Assembly (NCBI GenBank): GCA_041479575.1
Contig: JBGOYH010000118.1
Location: 1-6,827 of the forward strand
From: DASPPK01 sp041479575
GTDB lineage: Archaea; Thermoproteota; Bathyarchaeia; Bathyarchaeales; Bathycorpusculaceae
Reading direction: 5' to 3'
Length of the DNA: 6,827 nt
Below the pieces are notes generated by a model that did not search any database, had not been told where the DNA came from, and saw nothing but the letters and a program-made list of their open reading frames with translations. This document shows positions 1 to 5,610 of the stretch, in pieces. Position numbers and translations under genes: made by a program. The number at the start of each line of letters is the position of its first letter. The first letter of the stretch is position 1.

Positions 1-70
1 AAATCATACACATATTTTTTATGGAAACTGAGAAATTCAAACAAGAAATAGGGCAAGCCGTGAGCTAGAA

Positions 71-92
71 GCGCTTTTTTGCCGACTTTTTT
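71..92 (+). terminator. Possible T-tract terminator
   Basis: Two runs of six T (75-80 and 87-92) lie just downstream of a TAG at 66-68 that closes a short frame open to the left window edge. Archaeal transcription commonly stops at T-runs in the non-template strand without needing a hairpin, so this would suit the end of a + strand gene lying mostly outside the window. I cannot confirm such a gene from about 20 codons. Confidence 0.3.
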
Positions 93-111
93 GAGAACAG
101 GATTCAAAATC

Positions 112-130
112 AGAAGAAAAACTTAAAAGC
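112..130 (+). promoter_or_regulatory. Probable archaeal promoter (BRE/box A)
   Basis: A purine-rich BRE-like stretch (gaagaaaaa) is followed directly by the box A cttaaaag at 122-129. With the usual spacing of about 25 bp, transcription would start near 150, inside the left arm of the inverted repeat at 142-250. It is the best promoter candidate for whatever is transcribed rightward here: a structured small RNA, or a long leader reaching the ORF at 272 and the kinase at 451. Confidence 0.45.
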
Positions 131-141
131 AACATATGTGC

Positions 142-250
142 GCATTAGGGATACTGAATGAGGGAAATGGTGGAATTAATTTTAGCTCCCTTCTCTCCTT
201 TCTCCCCTCGAGAATGATACCACTATTTCCCTCATTACAGTTCCTAATGC
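142..250. repeat. Long interrupted inverted repeat / hairpin
   Basis: The left arm 142-173 and right arm 220-250 are complementary. An inner 17-bp block (157-173 with 220-236) is fully paired in RNA, with one G.U pair (G169 with T224). An outer 8-bp block (142-149 with 243-250) is perfect, and the interior bulge between them contains a further pairable ACTG. The 46-nt loop is largely a pyrimidine tract (c/t-rich at 185-209). No target-site duplication is obvious at the flanks, so a small transposon-like element is possible but not shown. Since the predicted start site from the upstream box A falls at about 150, the inner stem could form at the 5' end of the RNA, as a leader structure or part of a small RNA. 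The stretch 1-271 holds nothing else I can call a gene. Confidence 0.75.
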
Positions 251-271
251 ATCGTTGACCACTTATAGCTT

Positions 272-454
272 ATGGAACAATCTTCTAGTCACTCGCAAAC
301 CACCACGGAAGAAAACCGAAAAACAATGCAGCCTCGAGTCATGAGAACCAGAACAGAGCTGGCACGTAAGCACTTCACACTGACTCTTCAACACAGAAAG
401 TCGTATCTAAGTGACCAGCAAACGCAATCACATAGATCTGGGGAACAAAGATGA
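272..454 (+). CDS. Doubtful small basic hydrophilic protein
   Basis: This 60-codon ATG frame encodes a Ser/Thr/Gln/Arg-rich protein with no hydrophobic core, no membrane segment and no motif I recognise. The argument for it being real is its position: it begins 21 bp after the inverted repeat, and its TGA overlaps the ATG of the P-loop kinase by 4 bp (ATGA at 451-454), an arrangement typical of translational coupling. Against it are the absence of a ribosome binding site before the ATG and a low-complexity composition typical of chance frames. An internal ATG at 326 would give a 42-residue version. It may equally be the untranslated leader of the kinase mRNA. Confidence 0.3.
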   Translation: MEQSSSHSQTTTEENRKTMQPRVMRTRTELARKHFTLTLQHRKSYLSDQQTQSHRSGEQR

Positions 455-1065
455 AACGAAAAGCATCCGGACCGTGGAACGTCGTTCTAAGCGGATACCC
501 AAGATCTGGAAAAACCCTTCTTGCAAAAAGGCTAGTAGCCGATTATTGCGAATTCGCAAGAGTCAGCGTTGATGAATTGAGAGACATGTTATTCAATGAA
601 GCACCGCCATGCCGAGACGAATATATCCTGTACTCATTCATTTCCGTAACAAGAGACGCCCTGCTGAAGAGAGGCTACAGCGTTGTCATTGACTCAACGG
701 CACCAGATGATACAACACGTGATTTTCTTTTGACATCAATTGTCAAGGATGTGAACCAGCTTCTCGTGATTTTCACGGTGAACAGAGACACACTAATCGC
801 AAGAAGCATCGAAAAATGCGGCGACACAAGCTTGGTAACAGCCTGGGACAAACGATGGGAAGAGCGGAGAAGAGAATGCTGCGTCTTCAAGTTCAAAAGC
901 AATAACATGGAAGAATTCGAAGATTACTACGACCGTCTGACTGAACTGTTAGAAAGCGAAACTCACCCCTTCAAACCCGAATTTCGCCCCTATTTCCTCC
1001 CCATAAAAGAAATACAGAAGAGCTTCAAGAACCTACTCAGCAAACATCCCAGACCAAGGAATTAG
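451..1065 (+). CDS. P-loop kinase, polynucleotide-kinase-like (AAA_33 type)
   Basis: A 204-residue soluble protein of the small P-loop kinase group that includes T4 polynucleotide kinase, zeta toxins and related ATP-dependent phosphotransferases. The Walker A motif is GYPRSGKT at residues 15-22. It is followed by a strand ending in SVDELR, where D41 and R44 have the same D-x-x-R spacing as the general base and acceptor-binding Arg of T4 polynucleotide kinase (D35 and R38). A hydrophobic strand ending in IDST (D81) is the Walker B-like position. Arg-rich helices at 118 and 135-141 could supply the lid arginines. The C-terminal ~35 residues (Pro/Lys-rich) resemble nothing I know. The ATG overlaps the preceding frame by 4 bp, with only a weak G-rich sequence (ggggaa) before it. 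The family signature is clear. The substrate (5'-OH nucleic acid, nucleoside or another small molecule) cannot be decided from sequence alone, and no gene nearby points to one. Confidence 0.85.
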   Translation: MKRKASGPWNVVLSGYPRSGKTLLAKRLVADYCEFARVSVDELRDMLFNEAPPCRDEYILYSFISVTRDALLKRGYSVVIDSTAPDDTTRDFLLTSIVKDVNQLLVIFTVNRDTLIARSIEKCGDTSLVTAWDKRWEERRRECCVFKFKSNNMEEFEDYYDRLTELLESETHPFKPEFRPYFLPIKEIQKSFKNLLSKHPRPRN

Positions 1066-1070
1066 ACGGA

Positions 1071-1085
1071 AAAACGATAAAAAGA
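1071..1085 (+). promoter_or_regulatory. Possible box A for the flavodoxin gene
   Basis: ATAAAAA at 1077-1083 is preceded by a BRE-like ggaaaaacg. A start about 25 bp downstream (near 1106) would leave a leader of roughly 30 nt, which contains the ribosome binding site at 1128-1134. If it is used, the flavodoxin is expressed independently of the kinase. Confidence 0.4.
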
Positions 1086-1127
1086 CTTAACCCACAAATA
1101 CGAAAGCAACAAACAACCATTGGCTGC

Positions 1128-1134
1128 GGAGTGA
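1128..1134 (+). promoter_or_regulatory. Ribosome binding site of the flavodoxin gene
   Basis: GGAGTGA, close to the archaeal anti-SD complement GGAGGTGA, ends one base before the ATG at 1136, with the GGAG core 4 nt away. It is the clearest Shine-Dalgarno match I noticed in the window and supports this start. Confidence 0.6.
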
Positions 1135-1135
1135 A

Positions 1136-1612
1136 ATGGCGAAAATCCTCATAGTATATGATTCAAGAACCGGCAACACCGAAAAAATGGCGATGGCAGT
1201 TGCCGAAGGCGCCAAAAAGATAAAAAACGTTGAAGTAGTCGTCAAAAAAGCCGAGGAGACAAAGGCTGAAGACCTCGTTGATGCTGACGGAATCATAATG
1301 GGTTCGCCAACATATTACGGAGGAATGTCTGGCAGACTCAAAACCCTGATCGACGAATCAGTCAAAGTCCACGGCAAACTCGATGGAAAAGTCGGAGGAG
1401 CCTTCACAAGCTCAGGCGGAATAGCATCAGGCGCAGAAACAACACTGCTCTCAATAGTACAAGCCATGCTAGTTCACGGCATGATTATACAGGGAAGGTC
1501 AGACGAAAAACATTATGGCGCCGCTGCGGTCGGTCAAGCAAAAGACAAGGACATCAAATCATGCAAAAATCTCGGAAAGAGAGTTGCGAGCCTCGTCACC
1601 AAACTAAAATGA
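1136..1612 (+). CDS. Flavodoxin-fold FMN protein, WrbA/NAD(P)H:quinone oxidoreductase-like
   Basis: A 158-residue cytoplasmic flavodoxin-fold protein. The first strand (AKILIVYDS) leads into the FMN phosphate loop SRTGNT at residues 10-15. GSPTYYGGMSG at 56-66 matches the WrbA-type isoalloxazine loop (compare TPTRFGNMSG in E. coli WrbA). The block around AFTSSGG (89-95), followed by a helix and HGMII (114-118), is the third flavin-binding region and is also WrbA-like. At 158 residues it is shorter than E. coli WrbA (about 198), with a trimmed segment after HGMII. WrbA-type proteins transfer electrons from NAD(P)H to quinones through FMN; smaller archaeal members may instead act as electron carriers. 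I place it in the family but not to an exact reaction. It has its own box A and ribosome binding site. Its stop codon lies 2 bp from the 3' end of a convergent tRNA gene, so its 3' transcript end must fall within sequence antisense to that tRNA. Confidence 0.9.
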   Translation: MAKILIVYDSRTGNTEKMAMAVAEGAKKIKNVEVVVKKAEETKAEDLVDADGIIMGSPTYYGGMSGRLKTLIDESVKVHGKLDGKVGGAFTSSGGIASGAETTLLSIVQAMLVHGMIIQGRSDEKHYGAAAVGQAKDKDIKSCKNLGKRVASLVTKLK

Positions 1613-1614
1613 TA

Positions 1615-1692
1615 TGGTGGGCCCGGGGCGATTTGAACACCCGACCAACAGGTTATGAGCCTGGCGCTCTAACCTGACTGAGCTACGGGCCC
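1615..1692 (-). tRNA. tRNA with CAU anticodon (Ile2 or elongator Met)
   Basis: Read on the - strand, 78 nt fold as a full cloverleaf: acceptor GGGCCCG/CGGGCCC (all paired), D-stem GCTC/GAGC, anticodon loop CTCATAA, a 5-nt variable loop, T-stem GGGTG/CGCCC with one G.U, and T-loop TTCAAAT. The discriminator is A and CCA is encoded (1615-1617). There is no intron. It lacks the three G-C pairs in the anticodon stem that mark initiators, so it is not the initiator. The first anticodon-stem pair is a C-U mismatch. The GGGCCCG acceptor end and the AGCTCAG segment resemble archaeal isoleucine tRNAs as I remember them, which favours tRNA-Ile2 (CAU modified to agmatidine by TiaS, reading AUA). Elongator tRNA-Met remains possible. 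Confidence 0.93.
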
Positions 1693-1732
1693 TCGCTCAA
1701 ATATTACTTCTTTAATATGCTACTTCTAAGTC

Positions 1733-1749
1733 GATTTAAACGTTTTTCG
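1733..1749 (-). promoter_or_regulatory. Probable promoter of the tRNA gene
   Basis: On the - strand cgaaaaacgtttaaatc combines a purine-rich BRE with box A TTTAAA (1735-1740), centred 45 bp upstream of the mature tRNA 5' end. A start about 25 bp downstream would leave a leader of roughly 20 nt for RNase P to remove. A second A+T block at 1709-1718 is too close to the tRNA start to serve. Confidence 0.5.
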
Positions 1750-1805
1750 CAGTGAATGCCCGTGGAAACAACCGGGTTCGGTGCAGATCTGTGAAATGAC
1801 CTTTC

Positions 1806-2684
1806 CTATGTTTTGGAGCACGCTCTTTCATAATGATACAAATATTCTTGAGCGTATCCTGCATACCTGCCGAAATATTGCCGTCCGAAAAGGTTCAGCA
1901 ACCTGTATTCAGAATCGCTGAGTGACTCATCCTTTGAGATTTTGTGAATAAGCTTTTGTGGAAAGTGTCGTGCATAATGCCTGATAATTACTCGTCTGAC
2001 CCATACGTCAACGGGAAAAGCCTCAGGTTTGTTTAAAGAAAAGAGCAGAACACAGTCAGCCACCTTTTGACCCACACCTGGAAAATCGAGCAGAGTTCTT
2101 TTCGCCTCGTCGTAAGCCATTTCTCTGAGATTCTGAAGCACCGAGACATCGTCACATATCATCTTAGCTGTCTGGGAGATGTATTTTGCGCGATAGCCAA
2201 GCTCGCATTCGACGAGTGCTTTCAGACTTGCCGAAGCCAACTCTTCAGCTCTGGGAAACTTGTAGTAGCTTCTTCCTTCAAAATGGGTTTCTTCACCAAA
2301 CTTTCTTGAAAGCGCCAGAAGCATTCTCTTTATTGATGCGATGTTTTTGAATGTCGCGCAGATGTAGGAAATCAAGCATTCCCATGGTTCCTGACGCAGC
2401 AAACGAAGCCCTTCGCAATGGTCAATCGCAGCACCAATATGCTGGTCCTTCCTTATCTCGAAGAAAATCCTCAGCAGATCATCCTCCAATCCAAAATAAT
2501 CAACAATAAAATCTTCGTCCACGTTTTCAAACTCGAGTTCTCTTCCTGTCTGACGAACCTTGAGGACATTTCCCTTCACCAGTCCTTGCCACCAATCACC
2601 CTGCTTCTCCCACCTGAAGGCTTGACCGCAACAAAGAGTCAAATCCAAATCGAAGGGATGTGAAGGGCTCAACTGAATCTTCAT
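1806..2684 (-). CDS. ogg: OGG1-type 8-oxoguanine DNA glycosylase/AP lyase
   Basis: A bifunctional base-excision repair enzyme that removes 8-oxoguanine and nicks the abasic site. From the ATG at 2684 it is 292 residues. The OGG_N domain (about 9-90) contains FDLDLTLCCGQAFRW, with the Gly (G20) that in human OGG1 senses the N7-H of 8-oxoG. The HhH-GPD domain follows, with the hairpin FPGVGQKVAD, catalytic Lys K207 (human K249), C211 (human C253) and the essential Asp D226 in PVDVW (human D268). GLRLLRQEPWECLISYIC is strikingly like human OGG1. The human estranged-cytosine contacts N149 and R154 are replaced by F112 and S117, while R165 (human R204) is kept. The same frame is open to an ATG at 2804, but the extra 40 residues precede the domain and show no family similarity. 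A box A lies 34 bp upstream of the chosen ATG and inside that extension, so I prefer 2684. Confidence 0.95.
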   Translation of the reverse strand: MKIQLSPSHPFDLDLTLCCGQAFRWEKQGDWWQGLVKGNVLKVRQTGRELEFENVDEDFIVDYFGLEDDLLRIFFEIRKDQHIGAAIDHCEGLRLLRQEPWECLISYICATFKNIASIKRMLLALSRKFGEETHFEGRSYYKFPRAEELASASLKALVECELGYRAKYISQTAKMICDDVSVLQNLREMAYDEAKRTLLDFPGVGQKVADCVLLFSLNKPEAFPVDVWVRRVIIRHYARHFPQKLIHKISKDESLSDSEYRLLNLFGRQYFGRYAGYAQEYLYHYERACSKT

Positions 2685-2713
2685 AAACTTCGCGGCTACT
2701 TTTCCCAAGCGCA

Positions 2714-2731
2714 GTTTTAAATCCTTATGGG
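2714..2731 (-). promoter_or_regulatory. Possible box A for the glycosylase gene
   Basis: On the - strand cataaggatttaaaac contains box A TTTAAA, centred about 34 bp before the ATG at 2684. Transcription would start around 2692, giving a leader of about 8 nt, close to the leaderless mRNAs common in archaea. No Shine-Dalgarno sequence precedes that ATG, consistent with a near-leaderless start. Confidence 0.4.
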
Positions 2732-2930
2732 TCCAATCACTATTTGACATTTCATCTGGAAGATCAGAAGCGTCAGTCGCGCGCGTGCTTAATGAATGTT
2801 TCATGCACCTCGGATTTCCCGAGTCTAATCGATCGGATCCAGAGACAAAACGTGTGTTTTCGCGTGAGAACTGGTCGTGTCAGAACAGTGGTGTTAGGTT
2901 CTCTCACTCAAGCATTTCTTACGGGAGGGT

Positions 2931-4295
2931 CTAGACTCTGGACCAAAAGATTGCCATTGCTCCTATTGGCGTGCTATTCCGCTTCACCGTGAAACTTGTG
3001 CCATAGGGGATTGTGACGAAACCCTTAGAGTCGACTCGTTTGTCGACGAGGTGACCTCCATAGTAGAATGCAACCGTCACGTTGGTGAAGTCCGGACTGT
3101 ACGTACCAGTTTTGAGGTAGTTTCCGGAAATTGTTAGGGCGTCATACATGTCTATGACCCGGTTCGGAACGACATCTGCCATATATTCCCAGCCGCTTTG
3201 ACCTTCGCTTAGGCCATATTTCGCACCTATGAGAAGCGAATCATAAATGTCAACTGATCCATCAGGATAGGGTCCCGTGTAAAGTGGGTAGGGGGAAACT
3301 CCATGGATCTGATCTCCGACAATGCCACCATCATTGAACAGCAGCTGGATCTGCACTCCTACGTATAGTGGTGGAGTTCCACTCGGAAAATAGAAGTAGC
3401 CGTTTGTCTTGGTCTTCATCGCACATGAGGGCCTTGAACTACTCAGGCAAATGTTGCCGTTTCCATACACCTTCATCTGGCTGTCTAGTACCCAATAAGG
3501 GTACCCACCACCTGGCTCCAGATGATAGATTCCATTGTACAAATCTGTATCCGAGAACCGTGTGCAAGCGGGATTATATTGTGTTGCAGCATAGTTAAGA
3601 GCTTGATTGACCGTGTAATTTCTTCCACTGCACAGAGCAGCATAGTAAAATCCAGTCACGAATCCTCGAAAATTGCAGGTCTGGTCCCCCGATATAAGCT
3701 CTGGCGCCCCCTCGTGGAACCCTAGAAAAACTCGGTCTCCAGAATCTGGGCTGGCATAGCCGTCACTGTTGAGGGAGGTTGTGTGCAGCCATGCGTAAGG
3801 CATCCCAAAAGGTGTGCCTGACCAGAATTGAGTTCCACCAATTGTATCTCCTGACTTGCAGCAATATAGGAAAGCAAATCTCACATTTTGGTTCGATGAA
3901 TATGGAAAAATGTCTTTGTCAAAGACCATTCCGCTATTGTCTTCAAATATGCACCACTGCTGTTCAAGAAAGAGACCATTCCACACGTTTCCAGTCCAGC
4001 CATGACCGATGTAGAAAGCAAGCGAACAACTGGTGCCCGTGCCGTTGGCGGCAAGGTATATGTTGCTACGGGTCGTTCCACTTCCGTAGTGGTTGTAGGT
4101 GACGTATCCTCCAATGGCAGAATAGAGCGCAATAGTCTGCGCTGTGCTATCTTCCAAATTGATTTCATCTGGCGAAAGATCATACGTGCTGCCAAGTTGA
4201 GTTGATGACCCAGCAAATGAGGGATGGCACACCAGAAGTGAAATGATGAAAAGCGCTGAGAATGCGACGACTATGTTTTTCAGATAGACATTCAT
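2931..4295 (-). CDS. Secreted caspase-like (clan CD) putative cysteine peptidase with dockerin-like repeats
   Basis: A 454-residue extracytoplasmic protein. Residues 1-28 form a signal peptide (one Lys, an 18-residue hydrophobic core, cleavage probably after SFA). The catalytic-type domain spans about 40-280. LAFYIGHGW is a strand ending in H98-G99, and VRFAFLYCCKSGD is a strand ending in C146-K-S-G, reproducing the His-Gly and Cys-x-Ser-Gly dyad motifs of caspases, legumain and gingipains. The H-to-C spacing of 48 falls within clan CD range. A later F-x-x-x-F...G-x-x-x-x-x-x-A pattern (about 212-237) also fits that fold. Residues 343-397 hold two degenerate dockerin-type EF-hand motifs (DGSVDIYD and NRVIDMYD), then a beta-rich tail. 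Four N-glycosylation sequons occur (N84, N226, N405, N440). There is no C-terminal anchor. The ATG overlaps the stop of the upstream surface gene by 4 bp (ATGA), so the two are probably co-translated. The peptidase call rests on motifs only; a non-catalytic caspase-fold protein is possible. Confidence 0.8.
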   Translation of the reverse strand: MNVYLKNIVVAFSALFIISLLVCHPSFAGSSTQLGSTYDLSPDEINLEDSTAQTIALYSAIGGYVTYNHYGSGTTRSNIYLAANGTGTSCSLAFYIGHGWTGNVWNGLFLEQQWCIFEDNSGMVFDKDIFPYSSNQNVRFAFLYCCKSGDTIGGTQFWSGTPFGMPYAWLHTTSLNSDGYASPDSGDRVFLGFHEGAPELISGDQTCNFRGFVTGFYYAALCSGRNYTVNQALNYAATQYNPACTRFSDTDLYNGIYHLEPGGGYPYWVLDSQMKVYGNGNICLSSSRPSCAMKTKTNGYFYFPSGTPPLYVGVQIQLLFNDGGIVGDQIHGVSPYPLYTGPYPDGSVDIYDSLLIGAKYGLSEGQSGWEYMADVVPNRVIDMYDALTISGNYLKTGTYSPDFTNVTVAFYYGGHLVDKRVDSKGFVTIPYGTSFTVKRNSTPIGAMAIFWSRV

Positions 4296-5443
4296 TTTGA
4301 TCCCTCTCGTCTGCCCTTTCTACGTCGTAGATACGTTCCCGAACAAGTGACCACTATCACAATTGCGACAACGCCAAGAAATAGCCATAAACCTGTGTTA
4401 TTTGCATTTCCGGTCTCTCCTCCCCCTCCAATAAAACCCATTGGACCCTTCCAGAAAATCTGACCGTTGTCTCCCCAGACCCAGGCCTTATAGCCATACG
4501 CCCCCAGTTTTGTTTCATTGTAACGCGCTTCAAAACACCAAGCTGGATATACCGCGATGTCATCGCCTCGTTGAGACTCACGATCGGAGATCCACTGTAG
4601 AGAGGTAGTTGTCCAGACTATTTGCTGTCCTTGCACTTCACCGTAAACCTCTGCAAATGGTCTTGAAATGCTTGCTGCCTGCTCTTCAGAGACATTCATG
4701 CTTGTAGTGGCGACATAATAGGCTCCAAGATAGTCGCAGAACCCTGTCAGAAACCCCCCCTTGGATATGATTATCGAAATTCTCTGGTAATCACTCACGA
4801 ATTGATTTGCTATTTTCTTATACCAGCGCACAGTGGTGAAACTCTCGTAATCCAGAGGAGTGGAGCAATTGACATTGACAGTCACGTTCAAGAGCGCATC
4901 AGAATTCTCCACGGTCAAACATTGCTTTGTAATAGCTTCCGAAAGCATCTCAATCAATTCGTCAGTATAACTTGCGTTGAACAAGACCCGATATTTAGTG
5001 ATAGCGAGTCGTGCTATTCCCAAACATTCACTGACATTTTTTTCTTCAGGAAGCTCGACTGAGTCATATGATGTGAAGATCCATAGTTTGTCGTCCAGGA
5101 GAGTCGTGATTGTGTCAAAGACGCGACCATCCTTCTCGACCACTATTTTCGCGTCAGTCCTGGAATGATGTGAACCTGGCGACAAGGGGGTACCGAATCC
5201 GAAGGAACGATCTACGTCTCCGCTAACATTGAACCCTGCAACCTGTCTCAAGAAGGTGGCTATTAGTTGCCCACCGCGTGACAGTTCGTAAGCGTTGGTC
5301 AAAACCGAATGTTGCAGAAAAACACACATATTCAAAATCAGAACAGAAAGCAAAAGAAGAACAACGATTCTCTTTCTGCTTTCTCGTTTCACACCATGGA
5401 AGCATGATGGAATAGAACGTGATGCCCTCAGAGGATTGTTCAT
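4292..5443 (-). CDS. Membrane-anchored surface glycoprotein with PepSY-like segment
   Basis: A 383-residue protein from the ATG at 5443. A basic N-region is followed by a hydrophobic core at about 26-42 and a likely signal cleavage after LTNA (A51). A second hydrophobic helix at about 350-370 is followed by an Arg/Lys-rich tail (YLRRRKGRREGSK), so the bulk lies outside the cell, anchored at its C-terminus. Eight N-x-S/T sequons (N72, N136, N156, N186, N192, N250, N309, N348) suggest heavy N-glycosylation. Residues 250-335 look PepSY-like: a helix beginning NVSEEQAASISRPFAEVYGE, later YPAWCFEARY, then a strand pair with WVWGDNGQIFW, the usual 'x-A-W-x-V-x ... D-x-x-T/N-G-x-I' ending. PepSY modules are known as propeptide inhibitors or chaperones of peptidases, which suits the peptidase encoded next. 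A TTG at 5458 in frame would add 5 residues. No assignable enzyme motif is seen. Confidence 0.8.
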   Translation of the reverse strand: MNNPLRASRSIPSCFHGVKRESRKRIVVLLLLSVLILNMCVFLQHSVLTNAYELSRGGQLIATFLRQVAGFNVSGDVDRSFGFGTPLSPGSHHSRTDAKIVVEKDGRVFDTITTLLDDKLWIFTSYDSVELPEEKNVSECLGIARLAITKYRVLFNASYTDELIEMLSEAITKQCLTVENSDALLNVTVNVNCSTPLDYESFTTVRWYKKIANQFVSDYQRISIIISKGGFLTGFCDYLGAYYVATTSMNVSEEQAASISRPFAEVYGEVQGQQIVWTTTSLQWISDRESQRGDDIAVYPAWCFEARYNETKLGAYGYKAWVWGDNGQIFWKGPMGFIGGGGETGNANNTGLWLFLGVVAIVIVVTCSGTYLRRRKGRREGSK

Positions 5444-5502
5444 GTGTCCGAACCCCAAGTCAATTCAGCGTGATTCCAAGTATGTAATTAATGGGTATCA
5501 TG

Positions 5503-5515
5503 CGATATTTAAGAC
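5503..5515 (-). promoter_or_regulatory. Probable promoter of the surface-protein pair
   Basis: On the - strand cttaaatatc (box A at 5505-5513) lies about 65 bp before the ATG at 5443. A start about 25 bp downstream, near 5483, gives a 40-nt leader. It would drive the surface glycoprotein and the overlapping peptidase as one mRNA, separate from the EF-2 gene upstream. A second A+T block (ctataaag, - strand, 5577-5585) just after the EF-2 stop is a weaker alternative. Confidence 0.45.
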
Positions 5516-5610
5516 TGTTGTCCGTTGGATATTGTCAAGTCATTTGTGATGAGCCGTGTTTCTTCTTCGATTCTTTGACTTTATAGGGGCGCGCTAAATC
5601 ATGATGGCAG

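Noticed and set aside
3..68. Short + strand frame open to the left edge, ending TAG at 66-68
   Set aside because: Only about 21 codons with no recognisable motif. T-tracts follow it, so it could be the tail of an upstream gene, but other frames are open there as well.
142..250. CRISPR or phage attachment-site interpretation of the repeat
   Set aside because: There are only two arms in inverted orientation, with no regular direct repeats and spacers. The tRNA in the window lies far away and shows no duplicated 3' fragment.
1741..1805. Small stem (CCCG ... CGGG) between the tRNA promoter and the glycosylase stop
   Set aside because: A 4-bp stem with a 10-nt loop and no T-run is too weak to call a terminator.
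2685..2804. N-terminal 40-codon extension of the glycosylase from the ATG at 2804
   Set aside because: The segment precedes the OGG_N domain without family similarity and contains a box A positioned for the ATG at 2684. The GAGGTG before 2804 is only one base from the ATG, too close for a normal ribosome binding site.
2744..2992. 82-codon + strand frame spanning the gap between the glycosylase and peptidase genes
   Set aside because: It overlaps the 3' end of one gene and the 5' extension of the other, has no motif or ribosome binding site, and reads as antisense noise. The gap 2805-2930 otherwise holds only a weak T-run on the - strand.
5444..5458. TTG start at 5458 for the surface glycoprotein
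   Set aside because: An ATG five codons later is in frame, and neither has a Shine-Dalgarno match. ATG is preferred by default, and the signal peptide is intact with either.
5223..5549. Overlapping frames around the start of the surface glycoprotein (one on each strand)
   Set aside because: They are out of frame with a well-supported gene and show no family features.
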